10,764 nucleotides of DNA from JBCCMB01 sp039026555 (GTDB taxonomy: Bacteria; Pseudomonadota; Alphaproteobacteria; Caulobacterales; Hyphomonadaceae), in NCBI GenBank assembly GCA_039026555.1, contig JBCCMB010000095.1, forward strand, positions 1-10,764. Reading direction: 5' to 3'. Shown here piece by piece: positions 6,994-10,764 of the stretch. The position numbers were made by a program, and so were the translations under genes. The stretch's first letter is position 1. The number at the start of each line of letters is the position of its first letter. The notes under the pieces were generated by a model. That model saw only the letters and a program-made list of their open reading frames with translations. It did not search any database and was not told the DNA's origin.

Positions 6994-7749
6994 CTAAACA
7001 GGGCCCTGGAGGCGCGCATACGCTTCCAAAGCCTCCAACCAAGCCAAAAGCCCGCCGCCCATGCCCAGCGCCAGAATGGACAATCCCATAAGGATGGAGG
7101 AGGGCAGCGCGATAAAGAAAATCTGGACCTGCGGGATCAGCCGGTTCACCAAACCGAGCGCTAAATTAAAGATCAGCGCGAACACGACCAAGGGCGCAGC
7201 GATTTGAAGGCCTAAGGCGAAGGCCTGCGTCACGGAGGACAGTCCCCATTGCGCAACGTCGCCGAGCGGCAGAGATGTCCCGGTGGGAAACACTTGGTAG
7301 CTGTCGACGGCGGCCTGGAGCATGAGCCGGTGAATGCCGGCCGCCATCACCATCACTAATCCCATCAGCGAGAGAAGCACGCCGACAAGCGCGCCGGACT
7401 GGCCGACTGTCGGATCCATTTGTTGCGCAAAGCCGAGGCCCGACTGCATGCCAATCACTTGCCCGGCGACTTGCAGCGCCGACATCAGTAAGCGTGCTCC
7501 GGCCCCCAGAACGAGGCCGACCAGCGTTTCGCCGATGATAAGGACGACCGCATCGCCCACATTGTCTTGCGGCGGCGGCAATTGATCGATCACGCCGGGC
7601 GCCAAGGCCGCCGTCGCCAACAAGGCCGCCGCCAATCGAAACTGCGTTGGAACCGAACTTTCCCCCCAGCCGGGGGCGAGCATCAGTACGGCGCTGATGC
7701 GGGCGAACAGCAAAGTTCCCGCCCAAACATATGGGATCAGGCCGTCCAT
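6994..7749 (-). CDS. fliR: Flagellar biosynthetic protein FliR
   Basis: Integral membrane subunit of the flagellar export gate (the FliPQR core) in the basal body. The 251-residue product begins MDGLIPYVWAGTLLFARIS and shows several hydrophobic helices. The family-typical SALQVAGQVIGMQSGLGFA, a central QMDPTVGQSGA and the C-terminal VQIFFIALPSSILMGLSIL are all present. The ATG at 7749 is chosen because translation from it gives FliR-like sequence from the first residue. The longer open frame reaching 7977 would overlap fliQ in a different frame with an unrelated low-complexity N terminus. Only 5 bases separate it from the fliQ stop and no clear ribosome binding site is seen, so translational coupling to fliQ is likely. 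Confidence 0.96.
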   Translation of the reverse strand: MDGLIPYVWAGTLLFARISAVLMLAPGWGESSVPTQFRLAAALLATAALAPGVIDQLPPPQDNVGDAVVLIIGETLVGLVLGAGARLLMSALQVAGQVIGMQSGLGFAQQMDPTVGQSGALVGVLLSLMGLVMVMAAGIHRLMLQAAVDSYQVFPTGTSLPLGDVAQWGLSSVTQAFALGLQIAAPLVVFALIFNLALGLVNRLIPQVQIFFIALPSSILMGLSILALGMGGGLLAWLEALEAYARLQGPV

Positions 7750-7754
7750 CGCCG

Positions 7755-8018
7755 CTAGAAGCCGGCGATACGGGCAAATATGTCGTCCGTGAAGGTCGAC
7801 AGCGATGCGCCCATCAGCGGCAGAAACACCACTAGAGCGGCGAAAATAATGAGGATTTTGGGCACGAAAACCAAGGTCATTTCTTGCACCTGCGTCAGCG
7901 CCTGAAACAAGGCGATCGCCAGGCCGATCGCCAGGCCCGCAAGCATCGCAGGCGCCGCCATGGACACCGTGGTCCAAAGCGCGTCCCGTCCGAGGTCAAG
8001 AACTTCGCCGCCGGTCAT
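7755..8018 (-). CDS. fliQ: Flagellar biosynthetic protein FliQ
   Basis: Small membrane subunit of the flagellar export gate, forming the helical core with FliP and FliR. The 87-residue length is standard. Two hydrophobic segments (about residues 16-38 and 50-70) flank the conserved LFQALTQVQEMTLVFVPKI (38-56), a hallmark of FliQ and its injectisome relatives. ATG at 8018 has GGAG 8 bases upstream. It is the first gene of the minus-strand flagellar cluster, so its upstream region should carry the promoter for fliQ, fliR and flhB and possibly cckA. fliP is not in the window; the neighbouring divergent gene is unrelated. Confidence 0.96.
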   Translation of the reverse strand: MTGGEVLDLGRDALWTTVSMAAPAMLAGLAIGLAIALFQALTQVQEMTLVFVPKILIIFAALVVFLPLMGASLSTFTDDIFARIAGF

Positions 8019-8041
8019 GGTCGCATCTCCGTGCTTTTACG

Positions 8042-8090
8042 GTTAACCCTTGCAAAAAAAGAGTTAACAAAGGGTGGCGAATTGCTTAAC
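8042..8090. promoter_or_regulatory. Three phased TTAAC motifs in the fliQ/DUF885 divergent region (candidate CtrA sites)
   Basis: TTAAC occurs at 8043-8047, 8064-8068 and 8086-8090, start-to-start distances of 21 and 22 bases (about two helical turns each). The first two are the full palindrome GTTAAC and so read the same on both strands. TTAAC and TTAACC are the half-site of the response regulator CtrA, whose full box is TTAA-N7-TTAA. No exact N7 pair is present here, so this would be an array of half-sites rather than a canonical box. The motifs lie 24-72 bases upstream of fliQ. Early flagellar operons are established CtrA targets in Caulobacter. Confidence 0.4.
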
Positions 8091-8121
8091 GGCGACGAAC
8101 GCCCTGGTAAGGAGAGACCTA

Positions 8122-10002
8122 ATGGCGCGATTGGCGATGGTTTTGGCGGGTTTGGCGTTCGCGGCGGGCTGCGCGACGTCGCCGGTGTCGGAGGATGACC
8201 CCGAGACGATCGGCGGGGGGACGACGACAGCCTTGCAAAATGCGCCGACCGTGGAGACGCAAACCTCGGCGTTGACCGAAAGCGAAAGGCTGTATGCGTT
8301 TTTCGATGCGCAATTCCAGGTCCGGCTGGAGCGGTCGCCGCAATTGCGCACGCGACTGGGCGACAAAACTGATTACGACAAATGGGACGACGTATCCGAT
8401 GATTTCGTGCTGGAGACCTTGGCGCGTCAACAAGCGGCCGTCCGCAAAATGCGGCGGGATTTCGATTATGACGCGCTGACGAAAGATGCGCAGCTTTCAT
8501 ACCGATTGTTCGAGTACAACGCCGCTGACGCGGCCGCCAATGCGCCCTTTCGCAAGCATACCTATGTCTTTAATCAGATGTTCGGCCAGCAATCGGCGAT
8601 TCCGGCCTTCTTGATCAGCCAACACCGCGTGGCAAACGTGACCGACGCTGAAGCCTATATCGCCCGTTTGCGCGGTGTTGAGGCCTATCTTGGCCAGCAT
8701 TTGCAGCGGGCGCAGGAGAGTGCGGAGATCGGTATTCGTCCGCCAAAATTCGTTTACGCCTACGTTCTTTCGGACGCGGTCAACGTGATCTCCGGCGCGC
8801 CTTTTGGGCCGGGCGAAGATACCCCGCTCTACACCGACCTCAAAAACAAGGTGAATGCCCTCGACATTGATCCGAACGAGAAGATCCGACTGATCATCGA
8901 AGGACGCAACGCTTTGTTGGAGTCGGTGGGGCCAGCCTATCAAGCGCTGATAGATTGGGTGGAGGCGGATCGAGCGTCCGCAAACGCCAATGACGGCGTT
9001 TGGAAACATCCAAACGGCGATGCGTACTATCAACAGCGCCTGCGCTCACGGACGACGACAGCGCTGACCGCTGATGAGATCCACGAATTGGGCCTGTCGG
9101 AAGTCGCCCGCATCCACGCGGAAATGCGGGGCATTATGGCGCAAGTCGGGTTTGAAGGCGATCTAGAGGAATTCTTTGACTTCATGCGCAATGATCCGCA
9201 ATTTTACTATGCGGACGACGAAGAAGGCCGGGCGCGCTATTTGGCCGAAGCCACAGCTTACATCGACGAAATGCGGGAGAATTTGCCCATCGTCTTCAAC
9301 GTTTTTCCAAAGGCGGAATTGGTGGTGAAGCGCGTCGAGCCCTTCCGGGAAAAATCTGCAGGTAAAGCCTTCTACCAGCGTCCCTCCGCCGACGGGTCGC
9401 GACCCGGCGTCTACTACGCCAATCTTTATCGCATGGCCGATATGCCGACCTATCAAATGGAGGCGTTGGCCTATCATGAGGGCTTGCCCGGCCATCATAT
9501 GCAATTGGCGATCGCGCAAGAATTGGAGAGCGTGCCGCAATTCAGGAAGTTCGGCGGCTACACCGCCTATACGGAAGGGTGGGGGCTTTACACCGAGTAC
9601 CTACCTAAGGAGATGGGGTTTTACGAAGATCCCTATTCGGATTTCGGTCGCCTCGCTATGGAATTGTGGCGCGCCGCACGCCTCGTCGTAGACACCGGGC
9701 TTCACCACAAAAGATGGACCCGCGCGCAGGCGACCCGATATCTTGAAGACAATACGCCCAATCCGCCCGGCGACTGCGCGAAGGCGATCGACCGGTATAT
9801 CGTCATGCCCGGCCAAGCGACCGCCTATAAAATAGGCATGATCAAAATTCTCGAGCTTCGCGACAAAGCCGAACTCGCGCTCGGCGAAGACTTCGATATT
9901 GCGGACTTCCACGATGTGGTTTTGGCCGATGGCGCCGTGCCTCTGTCGCAATTGGAGACGGCGGTCGAGGCGTGGATCGAACGCTTGGCTTCCGGCGGAT
10001 AA
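8122..10002 (+). CDS. DUF885 family lipoprotein, probable zinc metallopeptidase
   Basis: Predicted envelope lipoprotein of the DUF885 family, whose members are thought to be metallopeptidases; the substrate is unknown. Residues 1-17 form a signal peptide, MARLAMVLAGLAFAAGC, with lipobox AAGC and Cys17. The putative active site is YHEGLPGHHMQ, with His452, Glu453 and His458/His459, followed by TEGWGLYTE with Glu485. This resembles a gluzincin-like arrangement of HE..H plus a downstream Glu as zinc ligands; the ligand assignment is inference. The 626-residue length suits the family. ATG at 8122 is preferred because AAGGAG lies close upstream and the signal peptide starts there. An in-frame GTG at 8074 would add 16 residues ahead of it without a good site. 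It is divergent from fliQ and probably unconnected to motility. Confidence 0.9.
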   Translation: MARLAMVLAGLAFAAGCATSPVSEDDPETIGGGTTTALQNAPTVETQTSALTESERLYAFFDAQFQVRLERSPQLRTRLGDKTDYDKWDDVSDDFVLETLARQQAAVRKMRRDFDYDALTKDAQLSYRLFEYNAADAAANAPFRKHTYVFNQMFGQQSAIPAFLISQHRVANVTDAEAYIARLRGVEAYLGQHLQRAQESAEIGIRPPKFVYAYVLSDAVNVISGAPFGPGEDTPLYTDLKNKVNALDIDPNEKIRLIIEGRNALLESVGPAYQALIDWVEADRASANANDGVWKHPNGDAYYQQRLRSRTTTALTADEIHELGLSEVARIHAEMRGIMAQVGFEGDLEEFFDFMRNDPQFYYADDEEGRARYLAEATAYIDEMRENLPIVFNVFPKAELVVKRVEPFREKSAGKAFYQRPSADGSRPGVYYANLYRMADMPTYQMEALAYHEGLPGHHMQLAIAQELESVPQFRKFGGYTAYTEGWGLYTEYLPKEMGFYEDPYSDFGRLAMELWRAARLVVDTGLHHKRWTRAQATRYLEDNTPNPPGDCAKAIDRYIVMPGQATAYKIGMIKILELRDKAELALGEDFDIADFHDVVLADGAVPLSQLETAVEAWIERLASGG

Positions 10003-10029
10003 GCCTGATTCTATTGGCGGGCGAGTTTG

Positions 10030-10046
10030 TGGAACAGAGCGTTCCA
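10030..10046. other. Short perfect inverted repeat after the DUF885 gene
   Basis: TGGAAC (10030-10035) and GTTCCA (10041-10046) pair as a 6-bp stem with a 5-base loop, 28 bases after the stop codon. No T run follows on the plus strand, so it is at best a weak or factor-dependent terminator. The rest of the 185-base gap holds AT-rich sequence (about 10088-10108) that could carry the promoter of the next gene, with no clear hexamer pair. Confidence 0.3.
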
Positions 10047-10187
10047 ACTGATGGAAAGGGCTTTGAGCCGATGAATGAAATGCGTATTCGTATTTAAACA
10101 GGTTAAAAAGCGGGTTCGCTGGCGGGGGGCGGGTGAATACCGAAGCAATAAAGCAGTTACGCGGATTGGTTGGAGGATAGCGGCCGG

Positions 10188-10764
10188 ATGATCAGGGCTT
10201 TGCAACTCATTTTGGGATTGGCGGCCGCCGCGGCTGGCGGATATGTGCTTTGGACGGAGTACCAAGCCTCGGGCGGCGTCTTTGTGGTCCCTGAAGGCGG
10301 CGAACCCCCGATTATGTTGGTTGGCGGACTGATCGCGGTCTTGTTTGGCCTGGTTCTCGTTTTGATGGGGCTGTCGCCGCGCGCGAAACCGGTCGCGGAC
10401 GATGGGTTTTTGGCGGCTGACGACGATGAAGACGCGGACGACACGGACGAGAAGGGTGCGATCGTTGCAGCCGGGGCCGCCGTCGCCGGGGCCGCTGGCT
10501 TAGCGGCGACTGAGCAGGCGAGCGCACCCACGGCCGAAGCTGAGCCCGTCATAGAAGATGCAGCGCCAGCACCGACGCCTGAGCCCGCCCCCGAACCGGT
10601 CGTGGAGCCGACGCCGGAACCGAGCCCCGAACCGGCTGTAGAAGCCGCGCCCGCGCCAGATCCTGCTCCAGATCTTGCGCCAGACCTTGCTCCAGATCCT
10701 GCGGCCATGCCTGAGCCTGTTGCGGAGGCTCCTAGCGAGCCTGCTTCGGAGCCTGAGCCCGAAC
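10188..10764 (+). CDS. Membrane protein with acidic and Pro/Ala/Glu-rich tail, unknown function (runs off the right edge)
   Basis: I do not recognise the family. The visible 192 codons encode a first hydrophobic segment (about residues 4-21), a short loop, and a second membrane helix (about 43-62, LVGGLIAVLFGLVLVLMG). An acidic stretch follows (71-89, including DDDEDADDTDE), then a Gly/Ala segment (91-107). From about 112 to the edge runs a low-complexity tail of PEP, PAP and PDP units such as PTPEPAPEP. Such tails usually act as extended spacers, as in TonB-like and cell-wall-spanning proteins. The ATG at 10188 has GGAGG 11 bases upstream, somewhat far. The minus strand is also open across this region, but it gives only Ser/Ala/Gly low-complexity sequence and lacks a start context, so the plus strand is preferred. 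The C-terminal domain, which would tell the function, is outside the window. Confidence 0.7.
   Translation, partial: MIRALQLILGLAAAAAGGYVLWTEYQASGGVFVVPEGGEPPIMLVGGLIAVLFGLVLVLMGLSPRAKPVADDGFLAADDDEDADDTDEKGAIVAAGAAVAGAAGLAATEQASAPTAEAEPVIEDAAPAPTPEPAPEPVVEPTPEPSPEPAVEAAPAPDPAPDLAPDLAPDPAAMPEPVAEAPSEPASEPEPE

Noticed and set aside
7750..7977. Longer fliR start reaching to 7977
   Set aside because: The added residues overlap fliQ in another frame and do not resemble FliR; ATG at 7749 gives a normal FliR length.
10094..10106. TTAA-N5-TTAA upstream of the last gene as a CtrA box
   Set aside because: The spacing is 5 rather than 7 and the region is generally AT-rich, so chance is likely.
10157..10708. 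183-codon minus-strand frame rich in Ser, Ala and Gly
   Set aside because: Its low-complexity GSGAGSG sequence is the mirror of the plus-strand Pro/Glu repeats. The plus frame has membrane helices and a GGAGG site, so the minus frame is a shadow.

Overview
The window looks like an ordinary chromosomal segment of an alphaproteobacterium, probably from the Caulobacterales/Hyphomonadales/Parvularculales side. The reasons are a CckA-type cell-cycle kinase, a recA-alaS pair, a fliQ-fliR-flhB cluster beside cckA, fairly high G+C, and a LexA-like half-site arrangement upstream of recA. The taxonomic placement is inference from gene content and protein resemblance; no database was searched.

Layout, left to right. 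Positions 1-662 (minus) hold the N-terminal 220 codons of alanyl-tRNA synthetase, running off the left edge. Positions 813-1907 (minus) hold a complete recA with a strong ribosome binding site. A likely promoter upstream of it overlaps a GAAC/GTTC operator, as expected for SOS control by LexA. Positions 2158-3009 (minus) hold an unrecognised cysteine-rich lipoprotein with two internal repeats. Just upstream, at 3031-3163, is what looks like the broken remains of a second lipoprotein gene: a signal peptide and lipobox joined out of frame to a copy of the first gene's 3' end. Positions 3241-5847 (minus) hold the hybrid histidine kinase CckA. Upstream of it are flhB (5917-6981), fliR (6994-7749) and fliQ (7755-8018), tightly packed on the same strand. 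A divergent intergenic region (8019-8121) carries three evenly spaced TTAAC motifs and separates fliQ from a plus-strand DUF885 putative metallopeptidase lipoprotein (8122-10002). The right edge (10188-10764, plus) holds the start of a membrane protein with a long Pro/Ala/Glu-rich tail.

How the parts fit together. FliQ, FliR and FlhB are integral parts of the flagellar type III export gate. CckA, in well-studied relatives, feeds phosphate through ChpT to CtrA, which activates early flagellar genes. TTAAC half-sites upstream of fliQ and the close spacing of flhB and cckA suggest a regulatory loop, but this is inference. RecA and AlaS are housekeeping proteins. The lipoprotein locus between cckA and recA is the one part that looks accessory and recently rearranged.

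No RNA gene, CRISPR array, insertion sequence or phage gene was seen. No gene-free stretch exceeds 300 bases; the longest is 1908-2157, which holds the recA control region and otherwise nothing recognisable.
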